Assembly: GCA_900550105.1 (NCBI GenBank)
Contig: URQW01000002.1
Span: 1-64,000 of the forward strand
Direction of reading: 5' to 3'
Origin: an uncultured Pelosinus sp.
GTDB taxonomy: Bacteria; Bacillota; Negativicutes; UMGS1260
Length of the DNA stretch: 64,000 bases
Position 1 is the stretch's first letter; each line of letters starts with the position of its first letter. Of this stretch, positions 27,228-35,222 are shown one piece after another. The position numbers were made by a program, and so were the translations under genes. The notes under the pieces were generated by a model. It was given only the letters and a program-made list of their open reading frames with translations, did not search any database and was not told where the DNA came from.

Positions 27228-28516
27228 TTCGCTTGCGTCACCGCCGCTTCGGCCAAGGCTTTAGCCTGTTCTGGCTGCAAGTGATAGTCCTCCATGAGCT
27301 GATCAATGGCTTTTTGCACCTGCACCTCCGTAATAAAGCGCGTACATTCAAATTGCTGATCTGTATTCTTATGACGCGGACACCAGGCAAAATCATGATG
27401 TTCAAATTCAATGCTACTATCGTTCCAACAGCCATTGCAAATATGATAATTGATCACGCGATAAGGCGTATAAAACTCGTTAAGCGGCAGCGTAAAGCCG
27501 CTAATCATCACAACTGGTTTGCCTACCGCCCAAGCCAGCCAGGAAAGGCCGCTTGATAGCCCTACAAAAAAGTCAGCATGATAAAGAAGGTTGACTCGCT
27601 CGGCTAGCGGTCGATCTCCTGTAAAATCTTCCGCGCCATAGGGAATGGTGTTCCAACGGCTACCAGAGCCATGGCTGATTTCCTTGTCAATACAAAGCAC
27701 CCGATAGCCTTTCGCTTTCAGATAAGCAATCGTTTTCAGCCACCCCATGGGATTATTCCAGTATTTCGCTTGACTTGTTGCCTGCGCGGCAATACAGACA
27801 TAAGGCTCGGCGATCCTGCGACTCTGATCGGTTGGCCTAATTTCAGTCGGCACTTCCACTGGATCAAGCCCCAGAATGTAGGGGATATTCTTTTGCAAGC
27901 CTACAATCCGAAAATCAACTGGCTGATGATGTCTGTCATTACATGGAAAAAAAATCCCCATATAATAGCTGGCATAAAGGCCCTCGGGCCGCTCATCAGG
28001 ACCGACAAAATGAATTTCAGGATAGCTAGCTTCAAATAGCTCTGCCAATTCTACCGCCATAGAACAGTAAAGTTCACAGCCGTGGCGCGCCTGAAACAGC
28101 CGCGCATAGGGAAACCATGCAATAATATCGCCAAGCGTCCCCACTGGATATTTTATAAGTACTTTTTTCCCGCGAAGATCTAAATTATGTTCTAAAAAAA
28201 GCTTGTCATCTTTATATACTTCAATGCGAAAATTGACGTAGTACTTTTTCGTACTTGTGACAACGACGCCTGACGCTGGAGCTTCATATAAAATAATGGC
28301 CGCATCGCGATCCATGATTTTTACTCGCCAATTTCCTGTTGGCACCTTAATTCTCGCTCCATAGTTAAAGTCAAATTCCAACTCAGCAACACCGGTTTTT
28401 CCCGTAATCGGCCCGGCATCAAACACCACAGGCGCTGCTTTCTTCCCGCTAGCTTCTTGTGCCTTACTTGGCTGCACTTCGCCATTCGCTAGTTCCGTAT
28501 TCGCTGCGTCATTCAT
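27224..28516 (-). CDS. Autotransporter O-heptosyltransferase, Aah/TibC family (copy A)
   Basis: 430 residues, clearly a paralogue of copy B with about 40 extra Ala/Lys-rich residues at the N-terminus and a short C-terminal extension. The iron-finger cysteines Cys360, Cys363, Cys379 and Cys391 keep the same 2-15-11 spacing. It carries the same QATSQAKYWNNPMGW nucleotide-sugar region. The start ATG has only a weak ribosome site (GGGGCGAAACC). Two tandem copies may differ in acceptor site or form a mixed oligomer, since TibC is a large homo-oligomer; that is inference. Confidence 0.88.
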   Translation of the reverse strand: MNDAANTELANGEVQPSKAQEASGKKAAPVVFDAGPITGKTGVAELEFDFNYGARIKVPTGNWRVKIMDRDAAIILYEAPASGVVVTSTKKYYVNFRIEVYKDDKLFLEHNLDLRGKKVLIKYPVGTLGDIIAWFPYARLFQARHGCELYCSMAVELAELFEASYPEIHFVGPDERPEGLYASYYMGIFFPCNDRHHQPVDFRIVGLQKNIPYILGLDPVEVPTEIRPTDQSRRIAEPYVCIAAQATSQAKYWNNPMGWLKTIAYLKAKGYRVLCIDKEISHGSGSRWNTIPYGAEDFTGDRPLAERVNLLYHADFFVGLSSGLSWLAWAVGKPVVMISGFTLPLNEFYTPYRVINYHICNGCWNDSSIEFEHHDFAWCPRHKNTDQQFECTRFITEVQVQKAIDQLMEDYHLQPEQAKALAEAAVTQAK

Positions 28517-28567
28517 TGGTTTCGCCCCATTCTATTTATTGTTTTCTAGCCCGTCCAGGCGATCCAT

Positions 28568-28936
28568 TCACGATTTCATCGATTCTAATAGAATTTGGAG
28601 CAGTTGTTCCCCCGAAGTAATCGTTTGTTCCTGACAAGAAATCACTGTTGCTCGATCCCGCTCTGCTTCCAAACCAATCAGCTTAATGGCGGGAAATTGC
28701 TGCATAATACTTGTAATCACCGTTTGGCTGGCCGATCTATTTTCAAATAAGATGATATGCGGCGATAACATTACAATCTCCCATAGAACTTCCTCTAAGG
28801 TATTGCCCAGCCAGCACACTCTGATTCCTTCCTGTTTTTTGAGTACGGCTTCAATTCCCAGTAAAAATACACTGCGGCCATAAACTCCGACCTCTAAATA
28901 CGGCTTCGACACCCTCGCCTCGCTTTTATCCGACAC
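28568..28936 (-). CDS. Receiver-like protein without phosphorylation pocket
   Basis: 122 residues with the alpha/beta rhythm of a NarL-type receiver domain: VGVYGRSVFLLGIEAVLKKQEGIRVCWLGN, then SPHIILFENRSASQ, then AIKLIGLEA. The acidic pair is replaced by Tyr19-Gly20, the acceptor Asp by Glu65, and the conserved Lys is absent. It therefore probably cannot be phosphorylated. Glu at the acceptor position can mimic phospho-Asp in some receivers. The start is GTG. It sits just upstream of the heptosyltransferase pair on the same strand, 51 bp away. The family assignment is by pattern, not search. Confidence 0.55.
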   Translation of the reverse strand: MSDKSEARVSKPYLEVGVYGRSVFLLGIEAVLKKQEGIRVCWLGNTLEEVLWEIVMLSPHIILFENRSASQTVITSIMQQFPAIKLIGLEAERDRATVISCQEQTITSGEQLLQILLESMKS

Positions 28937-29018
28937 TTTCGGTTGTATCTCTCTTCTAGACTACCAAAATTTTCTTGTGCTGACCCCTACCTTTGGGATA
29001 GTCAAAAAAATAAAAAAT

Positions 29019-29054
29019 ATAGCTGAGACTATACTTTCGGATAGTCTCAGCTAT
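29019..29054 (-). terminator. Terminator of the 7TM histidine kinase gene
   Basis: A perfect 14-bp inverted repeat (ATAGCTGAGACTAT and its complement) with an 8-base loop, followed on the minus strand by a T-rich run (TATTTTTTATTTTTTT). It separates the kinase from the downstream receiver-like and heptosyltransferase genes. Confidence 0.85.
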
Positions 29055-29087
29055 ACTTTTGCTAAACTCATATTATTTTATATTTTG

Positions 29088-30758
29088 TTAGAAACAGACG
29101 ATGACTTTCGTTCCTTCGCCCGGTTTCGTAGCAACAGTCAGTTCGCCGCCCACTTCTTGGGCGCGTTCCGCCATAATCTGCAGACCAAAACTTTTATCTT
29201 TTCGCTGAAGCGCTGCTTGATCAAAACCGCAGCCGTCATCAGCAATGGTTACCACAATTTGGCTGCCGGCTTTCTCAATGGCTACCTTGGCCTTGTGAGC
29301 TCTGGCATGCTTGCGAATATTCGTAAGGGCTTCTTGGATGATTCGCAAAAGCTGCAGCTTCACTAAATCACTAAACAAACTATCAAGCGATTCTTCCGGT
29401 AAAATCAGCTCTACGGCAATCCCGCGATGCTGTTCATACCAGCTTACATATTCACGAAGTTGCGTCATGAACTGACAACGAGCTGTATTCGTCTTTTTCA
29501 GCCCCACAATGGACTCGCGAATATCCGTATTGAGCCCTTTGATGATGTCTCGCAGCCGATCCACCTTTGCCAGTGCCGCTTCGTCCTGACTTGTTGTCAG
29601 GAGGTGTCGCAGATTCTGTAGCTCCAGCCCCAGGAAATTACTAACCTGGGCCTTATCATCATGCAATTCTCGCCCGATCCGATCGCGCTCATTCAGAATT
29701 GATAAGGTCTTTTCTTGTTCTAACAGTTTTTTCTGCTGTTCCCTTTGTTCCGTAACATCTTTAAGTACAAGTACGCGCCCAAGCCACCGCTTACGACTTT
29801 GTAGCGGCGTCATTGTCAAACGATAATAGCGAAGTCCTTGCGGCTCATGGCGAAACAGCTCCAAGGTTTTGACGGCGTTACCGGTGCAGACAGTAGCCAA
29901 TTCCGGCCAGAGTGAGGTTAATCGCTCAAATTTACCGCCTATTTTTACCGGAACATCTCCGAGAAGGCCTTTCATGGCTGGATTCATATCGGCAATATAA
30001 CCATACTCATCCACAACGACAAGCCCGTCGATCATATCCCGAACAACCACTTCCTGCCCTAGAGCTAGGACGGTGTAGGTATGCCACCGATAAAAGCCCC
30101 ACGTAATAAGCAGCGCACTAATCAAAAAGCTTACGGGCAGTGGCGAAAAGGGCGCGCCCTTTGGTAATAACGCGACGATAGAACCGATTGCTGAAAATCC
30201 CCCCGCGATGGTAAACCAAAGCGCTTGCCGCCGCCGTAACCCGCCGGTAATCACTACCCACCGGATACTAAAGCCAAAAGCGAGCATACATAATACATAG
30301 CTATTCAACCGCGACAACCAAACACCAGGTCCCAACAAAACCTGGAATCGTTCCCCCTGCAAAATCGCTTGCTGCCAAAATAGTCCATGCCATGAATTAG
30401 ACACAATCGCCGCAACAATACAGCCCGTTAGGGCAATCAGACTATACTGCAGCGTCTGCGGTACCTTATCTTGCTGACGGCTAATTCTTATGACAAAACG
30501 AAACCAGAAATACGGCGCAATTGTACTGGCAACTTGTACTACCTGTGCCCAAAAAAGCTTATAAGATGCCCCAGTGCTCACAGTAATCATCACAAGCCCT
30601 GACAACCAAATGCCTTTGAAAATTTCGATGTAGACTTGTTCCTTCACGCCTGGAGCTTTGCGAAATTGCCAAGTGTACGTCGCCATAGCAATAAGAGAGC
30701 CTACGACTAATAAGTAGAACCAACTATTGGTAATCAGACGATATTCATGAACTGACAC
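29088..30758 (-). CDS. Sensor histidine kinase, 7TM-PAS-HisKA_3-HATPase
   Basis: 556 residues. Seven hydrophobic segments occupy about 10-225, the 7TM sensor region of a histidine kinase. A PAS domain follows at about 235-340, then a NarX/DegS-type dimerisation domain with the phospho-His in ERDRIGRELHDD near 365. The ATPase has N-box residues in IIQEALTNIRKHA and the G1 box ADDGCGFD. The start is GTG. No NarL-type response regulator gene is adjacent; the strand partner downstream is the pocketless receiver, behind a terminator. The signal is unknown. Confidence 0.88.
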   Translation of the reverse strand: MSVHEYRLITNSWFYLLVVGSLIAMATYTWQFRKAPGVKEQVYIEIFKGIWLSGLVMITVSTGASYKLFWAQVVQVASTIAPYFWFRFVIRISRQQDKVPQTLQYSLIALTGCIVAAIVSNSWHGLFWQQAILQGERFQVLLGPGVWLSRLNSYVLCMLAFGFSIRWVVITGGLRRRQALWFTIAGGFSAIGSIVALLPKGAPFSPLPVSFLISALLITWGFYRWHTYTVLALGQEVVVRDMIDGLVVVDEYGYIADMNPAMKGLLGDVPVKIGGKFERLTSLWPELATVCTGNAVKTLELFRHEPQGLRYYRLTMTPLQSRKRWLGRVLVLKDVTEQREQQKKLLEQEKTLSILNERDRIGRELHDDKAQVSNFLGLELQNLRHLLTTSQDEAALAKVDRLRDIIKGLNTDIRESIVGLKKTNTARCQFMTQLREYVSWYEQHRGIAVELILPEESLDSLFSDLVKLQLLRIIQEALTNIRKHARAHKAKVAIEKAGSQIVVTIADDGCGFDQAALQRKDKSFGLQIMAERAQEVGGELTVATKPGEGTKVIVCF

Positions 30759-30847
30759 TACGAATCATCCCTCGAAAAATACTATAATTTCAGCACAAAA
30801 CAATGTGAAATTATTAAAAAGATTCGCTGCAAAGAAAAAAGAAACCT

Positions 30848-31957
30848 TTATTTTCTGAGGGAAGTTCTACGTTGAAACAGCCAGGCTGCCAGCAAAGCGG
30901 TCAGCGGAATAGAACAAACCAGACCAATGCTGCCGGTTAAAGCCCGCACTATCTCTGTGGCGATCATATTAAAATTCATCAATTTTTCCATGCTCATATT
31001 TTTTTGTACAGAAATAAGTAAGAGCAGCGGTAAAGACGAACCGACATAGGCTAAAATCAACGTGTTGGCCATTGTGCCCATAATATCACGTCCCACATTC
31101 ATTCCCGCGCGAAATAGCTGCCGAAATGAAGAATCAGGCAGACAGCTTTTAATTTCAGCAACAGCCGATGCGATCGAAATAGTCACATCCATAACCGCGC
31201 CTAAAGCTCCGAGCATCATGCCCGCGAAAAGGACTCCCTGAAAATCAACATTCGGCAAAGCTGTCGCTTTCAGCATCATCGCTTCTTCACTTTCAAGGCC
31301 CGTCAAATGCATCAAACTGATAGCTATGTGCGCCAAAATTCCGGCAATCGCTACGCCGCCAATAGCCCCTAAGATGGACGACCGTACTTTCACATTCCAG
31401 CCGCTAATAACAGTCTGCGTAAACAAGACAATGACACTGCACAGCAGAAAAACCAGTAAAATAATGTGATCTTGCCAACTAACAAGCAAGCTTATAAAGA
31501 CCTTTAAAATTAAGCCACAGGACAAAGCAATGACTAAAAGCGCCTTTAAGCCAATTTTCCCGCCAAACAAAATAAGGGAAAGAGCAAACAATGCCAACAG
31601 TCCATATAAATAGGGTTCTCGTTCGAAATCACTGATATGATAGACTGTCTCGCCCGAATCCTGAGAAACAATAACAACCACCCTATCGCCCACAGCCACA
31701 TCAACGGCGGAAAAAACGGAATGCAATGGCAAATGATGCACTGTCGTAACGGTTTCCCCTTGGTGCGGACCTGTTTTCAACTCTAACGCAACAAGTTCCA
31801 ACTTTTCTGGAAAAGCTGCCTTTTTCTCTGTTTGCGGCAAAATCATCACTTGTTGTACCACTGCTTTTTCGTACTGCTCAGGTGCGGCTTCCACAGTTTG
31901 ATAGCTCATTGTAAATAAAACCACCAACAGCAGCAATATAGCAATTCCTAGTCGCAT
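30848..31957 (-). CDS. YibE/F family membrane protein
   Basis: 369 residues. A signal-like or TM segment is at 5-20, then an extracytoplasmic beta domain of about 110 residues, then about seven or eight membrane segments from 130 on. The typical YibE/F sequence GAVMDVTISIASAVAEI occurs near 257. The family is widespread in Firmicutes; its function is unknown, with a transport or export role suggested by topology only. It lies 31 bp downstream of a small secreted protein gene and is probably co-transcribed with it. Confidence 0.85.
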   Translation of the reverse strand: MRLGIAILLLLVVLFTMSYQTVEAAPEQYEKAVVQQVMILPQTEKKAAFPEKLELVALELKTGPHQGETVTTVHHLPLHSVFSAVDVAVGDRVVVIVSQDSGETVYHISDFEREPYLYGLLALFALSLILFGGKIGLKALLVIALSCGLILKVFISLLVSWQDHIILLVFLLCSVIVLFTQTVISGWNVKVRSSILGAIGGVAIAGILAHIAISLMHLTGLESEEAMMLKATALPNVDFQGVLFAGMMLGALGAVMDVTISIASAVAEIKSCLPDSSFRQLFRAGMNVGRDIMGTMANTLILAYVGSSLPLLLLISVQKNMSMEKLMNFNMIATEIVRALTGSIGLVCSIPLTALLAAWLFQRRTSLRK

Positions 31958-31988
31958 AAATAGCCCCGCCTTTTTATCATTTGCTAAG

Positions 31989-32471
31989 TTATGATTTACT
32001 AAAAAGCTTCACTGTTCTTTGATTTTGACGATCCACTTTTTCAGGATAAATATAGGCAATCGTCATCCCCGCTGGCATAGTATCTAATTGAAGCTGTTTT
32101 TTCTCAAGGTGATCCGCTTCACTCCAAAAACGATATTTCACCTGCTTAGCGTCAGCATTACAAACAACTCCCACTTCCATCACCTGCCCTTGTTGCTTCA
32201 CTAAAATAATCGCACCCTGTTTTCCTTCGCTCGCCTTAGTTTTTTCAGCCCAGCCTTGTCGTGCCGCCTCTAAAAACCACTCCTCCTTATCACCAGACCA
32301 ATCCACGCCTGGTGCAGGCGCTGTCTTATCAAACTCCTGTGCTGCATAGGCCAGCGCTTTCGTCGCAAAGTGTTTATAATACGTGGCTCCTGCTTCATCA
32401 CAATCACAGGCAAAACAGGTGAGCGGTGTCAAACAAAACAACCCTATCCATAAACAAACTAACCATTTCAA
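31989..32471 (-). CDS. Small secreted cysteine-containing protein
   Basis: 160 residues from a TTG at 32471. An ATG at 32498 is in frame, but AAGGAGG lies between it and the TTG, eight bases before the latter, so the TTG is preferred. The signal peptide has a long hydrophobic core ending TCFA, followed by CDCDE. A lipoprotein is possible, although the lipobox is imperfect. The mature part has amphipathic helices and ends with AGMTIAYIYPEKVDRQNQRTV. No family is recognised. It is upstream of and probably co-transcribed with YibE/F. Confidence 0.6.
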   Translation of the reverse strand: MKWLVCLWIGLFCLTPLTCFACDCDEAGATYYKHFATKALAYAAQEFDKTAPAPGVDWSGDKEEWFLEAARQGWAEKTKASEGKQGAIILVKQQGQVMEVGVVCNADAKQVKYRFWSEADHLEKKQLQLDTMPAGMTIAYIYPEKVDRQNQRTVKLFSKS

Positions 32472-32599
32472 TACTTTCTCCTCCTTACATACCTTCAAAT
32501 TAACTTAAATCCAAGATTAATAATACAATTCGCAAATAGTAATATTATTATTTACGTGATGAGACAGGAAAACCCTGCTAAAAAGTTGAGTAAAAATAA

Positions 32600-32630
32600 A
32601 AAGCTCTGCGGTAAAATCCCGCAAAGCTTT
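32600..32630 (-). terminator. Terminator of acyltransferase gene
   Basis: AAAGCTTTGCGGG and CCGCAGAGCTTT form the stem on the minus strand, followed by TTATTTTTA. It lies 16 bp after the acyltransferase stop. Confidence 0.75.
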
Positions 32631-32646
32631 ACCTAGGAAAGCGTTA

Positions 32647-33801
32647 TTAAGAATGAAATAAGGTATTCTCATTCTGTTGTCCCCATGCTAAAATCGGACG
32701 AATTACGTATTCCGCTATTAGAAAACATAAGATCAACGAGCTAATTGACACGCTGCCATATTTTATCCAAATATTAATATCTAATTTTTGTACCATACAG
32801 CTGATCGGAATATAGATACAGGGATGAATGAAATAGATGGTATAAGAATTAGCGGCGAGTCTGCGCCACAAGGAATGATTCTTGTTAAAGTAACGTTGAA
32901 ATATAGCAATGAGCGCAAAGGTTACAGTTAAGCAGAACGCAGCATGAGTCAGCGCATGACCGGCTTTGAAGAGTGTCGGCACATCTGGCACAAGTGTAAA
33001 GGCCACACGATAACTTAGAAATACAAATAACATAACCATAGCAGCCGTAGCCCAGGGAATCAGACGAGGGTTATAGCCACCAGAGGTAAACCAAGCATGC
33101 TTCCAAGCATATACGCCTAGCCCGAAATAGCAAAAGTGTAGAATCAACCGTACTGGTTGAACCATGAAGAGAAACTTCACATTAAGCCAAGTATCATTCC
33201 AAAAAAATAAATTACTACAAAAAAACGAGACTGCCGTAACTAAAACAAAGGCAACGAAAAAAGACGTCGACGGTGTAGTTTTTACCGTTGCTTTTGCAAG
33301 ATATCCAGGATTGTTACGATGGAATATTGTGAGTATTAAGAAAAATAAAGCTAAAATTCCCAAGAACCAATAGGGACCTTGCTGGTAGTAAGGTCCCCAG
33401 AAGCCTTCCCGCCAAAACACAAAATAGTTAGGCGGTATCTCCATGCGACTAAAAAAGGTGCTATAGGCAATAAGTGGTGCAAGAAATAGCGTACCACCCA
33501 GCCAAGGAATCACAATGCGTCTTACTTTAGCCCGCCAAAAAACGGAGATTCCGTTCTTAATTAATACATGAGGCGCGAAATAGCCCGCAATCATGAACAT
33601 AATTGGCATAATATATACGTCTGTTTCCAATACAAAATAATCAAAGAACGTACTTTTCTTAATGTCGTTTACGCACCACCATGCTAAGTCCCAGGTGGTA
33701 TAGCACATTCCAATATGAAATACAACTACAAGTAGAATAATAAAAGCCCGTAGATTATCAAAGAAATAGAATCGTTGCTTACCTAGGGGTTGCCCTTCCA
33801 T
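32647..33801 (-). CDS. Acyltransferase family 3 membrane protein
   Basis: 384 residues from the ATG at 33801, chosen for the GGAGGTGG site five bases upstream; the open frame reaches 33885. About ten membrane segments are present. The N-terminal FFDNLRAFIILLVVVFHIG motif has the Arg and catalytic-type His of OafA/WecH-like O-acyltransferases. Such enzymes acetylate or succinylate surface glycans or peptidoglycan from the cytoplasmic membrane. The acceptor is unknown. It stands alone, with its own terminator. Confidence 0.82.
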   Translation of the reverse strand: MEGQPLGKQRFYFFDNLRAFIILLVVVFHIGMCYTTWDLAWWCVNDIKKSTFFDYFVLETDVYIMPIMFMIAGYFAPHVLIKNGISVFWRAKVRRIVIPWLGGTLFLAPLIAYSTFFSRMEIPPNYFVFWREGFWGPYYQQGPYWFLGILALFFLILTIFHRNNPGYLAKATVKTTPSTSFFVAFVLVTAVSFFCSNLFFWNDTWLNVKFLFMVQPVRLILHFCYFGLGVYAWKHAWFTSGGYNPRLIPWATAAMVMLFVFLSYRVAFTLVPDVPTLFKAGHALTHAAFCLTVTFALIAIFQRYFNKNHSLWRRLAANSYTIYFIHPCIYIPISCMVQKLDINIWIKYGSVSISSLILCFLIAEYVIRPILAWGQQNENTLFHS

Positions 33802-34050
33802 GTATTCCACCTCCACTACCATTTTATGTCTTTCTTCACCATCGGTTGAAAAACACCTGCAATAGCTTGGTAAAATATGTAACACAAAAAAAGACTCTCA
33901 TATATCGACATGCAGAATAGCTGCTAACGCACTCAATAGATTTAAAAACTTGCTTTGAATTATTAGGACACTCAACGCATAGCAATTATTTATGTTGGAC
34001 CACCATAAAAGGCAGGCAACGCAACTCAGGCGTCGGCCACATTAACAATT

Positions 34051-34440
34051 CTACTTATTTATTAGATCAGTACCATATGAATTGTCTATTGCACAAAGCC
34101 ATTCTCCTAACGAATTTTTCTTAAACACATATGTTGCCCTTCTATCCATAGAATATTCCGAGTCCTTTTTATCGGCAGCAATTAGCGTTTGAGAAAGAAC
34201 TAACGCTGTGTCTCCTGCCTCTAGAATTATCATTTCCCCTTGCGTTGGTGCAATACTGTTATTAAAATATTTTGCTATTGCTATAAATGCTTTTTTTATT
34301 TCCACTTTACCTCGTGCAATCATGCCGGGTTTTACAACCAAGATTGCATCATCGGCATAATAATTCATCAACGTATCAAAGTCTTCTTGCTTTATCGCTA
34401 AGTCACATCTTTTGATAAGTTCATTTAATTCATGTTCCAT
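34051..34440 (-). CDS. SnoaL/DUF4440-like protein (NTF2 fold)
   Basis: 129 residues in the cone-shaped NTF2-like family. The N-terminal helix LIKRCDLAIKQEDFDTLMNYYADDAILVVKPG and the later strands (DTALVLSQTL, RRATYVFKKNSLGEWLCAIDNSYG) match ketosteroid-isomerase-like or DUF4440 proteins. Catalysis or ligand binding cannot be inferred. GAGGCGATAAACT precedes the ATG. It is monocistronic, about 150 bp from the atypical tRNA on the same strand. Confidence 0.75.
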   Translation of the reverse strand: MEHELNELIKRCDLAIKQEDFDTLMNYYADDAILVVKPGMIARGKVEIKKAFIAIAKYFNNSIAPTQGEMIILEAGDTALVLSQTLIAADKKDSEYSMDRRATYVFKKNSLGEWLCAIDNSYGTDLINK

Positions 34441-34591
34441 AGTTTATCGCCTCCATCATACTTATACAAATTAATACTATATTACATTAAATTATACACT
34501 ATATACGTGCTAAGGATAAATTGGCTCAAGTTAGACATTGTCTAAAGACCGTGCAACACTTATGGATCCTTGCAGTACCTATCTTTTCCTA

Positions 34592-34666
34592 TGGTGGGGC
34601 ATACTAGTTTCGAACCAGTGACCGCTTGAATATGAATCAAGCGGTCTCCCTCTGAGCTAATGCGCC
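34592..34666 (-). tRNA. Atypical tRNA with CAT anticodon
   Basis: A 75-nt cloverleaf with encoded 3' ACCA. The T arm is ACTGG-TTCGAAA-CTAGT, and the D region is GCTC-AGAGGGA-GACC with a C:C mismatch. The anticodon loop TTCATAT gives anticodon CAT (Met or lysidine-Ile type). The acceptor stem has one C3:C70 mismatch. Unusually, the D-stem 3' strand, base 26 and the anticodon stem form one perfect 10-bp helix with the variable loop (GACCGCTTGA pairing with TCAAGCGGTC). It may be a divergent functional tRNA, a tRNA-like regulator or a decaying copy. It is a lone gene, not in a tRNA cluster. Confidence 0.75.
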
Positions 34667-34825
34667 TTAAGAAACTTACATGCCTTATTATATAACTATC
34701 AATTTGCGATTCCGTCTTAAATAGAGGATATGTGGAGTCCGAAAGGTTTACAGCTTCAGTGTAAATAAGGTATACTTTAATGTAAATAGTAATTTATTTC
34801 AATATACTAGCAATTCCAGTTTCAT

Positions 34826-34841
34826 TGACACACATTTGTCA
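34826..34841 (+). promoter_or_regulatory. Inverted repeat upstream of micro-ORF
   Basis: TGACA-cacatt-TGTCA is a perfect 5-bp inverted repeat with a 6-bp centre. It overlaps a TTGACA (34825-34830) and precedes a TATACT at 34853-34858. The 22-bp spacing is too long for a standard promoter, so this is more likely an operator or activator site than a consensus promoter. Confidence 0.35.
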
Positions 34842-34899
34842 TATATTTGCTGTATACTGAGAAAAAGCTACTAAAATCTCATTCAAGGAGGCGGTCTTA

Positions 34900-34962
34900 T
34901 TGATTTTACTGTGTTTCCTCGTTGCAATTCTATTACTAGATTTTCGCTTTGTCTATAAATAA
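34900..34962 (+). CDS. 20-residue hydrophobic micro-protein
   Basis: A TTG-initiated reading frame of 20 codons plus stop, with a perfect AAGGAGG (34885-34891) eight bases before the start. The product has a single hydrophobic stretch (ILLCFLVAILLL), then DFRFVYK, so it would be a tiny membrane peptide with a positive C-terminus. Size and topology recall membrane regulators such as KdpF or type I toxin peptides, but there is no sequence match I recognise. The strong ribosome site in an otherwise empty region is the main support. Confidence 0.45.
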   Translation: MILLCFLVAILLLDFRFVYK

Positions 34963-35100
34963 ACTAAACTTCCCAGTATACTGCTAGGATTGCTTCTATA
35001 GATTTACTTATGGGTTCAACCAGTTATAAATTGTTGAAAATATAAGTTCGTCTATATGCCCTAAACAATACGGCAAGAGTACGGACAAAGTCTTGACAGC

Positions 35101-35209
35101 AAAAAAGGGCTGTCGCACCAACAGCAGATTTCCTTCTCTATTGTGCTTGCGTAATACGCAAACTTCACAGTAAAGAACCGAAAAATGCCTCAGTGCGACA
35201 GCCCTTTTT
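35101..35209. repeat. Long inverted repeat, structured element or bidirectional terminator
   Basis: 17-bp perfect arms AAAAAGGGCTGTCGCAC (35102-35118) and complement (35193-35209) enclose 74 bp. Inside is a second hairpin TTGCGT-aat-ACGCAA near 35147-35161 flanked by TTGTG/CACAG. A-runs outside one arm and T-runs outside the other suit termination of both flanking transcripts. A structured RNA or a small mobile remnant are alternatives. No gene is supported between 34963 and 35222. Confidence 0.5.
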
Positions 35210-35222
35210 GTTACTGACAATC

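Noticed and set aside
17932..30758. Mobile genomic island
   Set aside because: No integrase, transposase, tRNA attachment site or flanking repeats were found, although the gene content is accessory in type.
34825..34858. Consensus sigma-A promoter before the micro-ORF
   Set aside because: TTGACA and TATACT are 22 bp apart, too far for a normal promoter.
35008..35220. 70-residue minus-strand reading frame
   Set aside because: It lies across the 35101-35209 inverted repeat, has no ribosome site and no protein-like composition.
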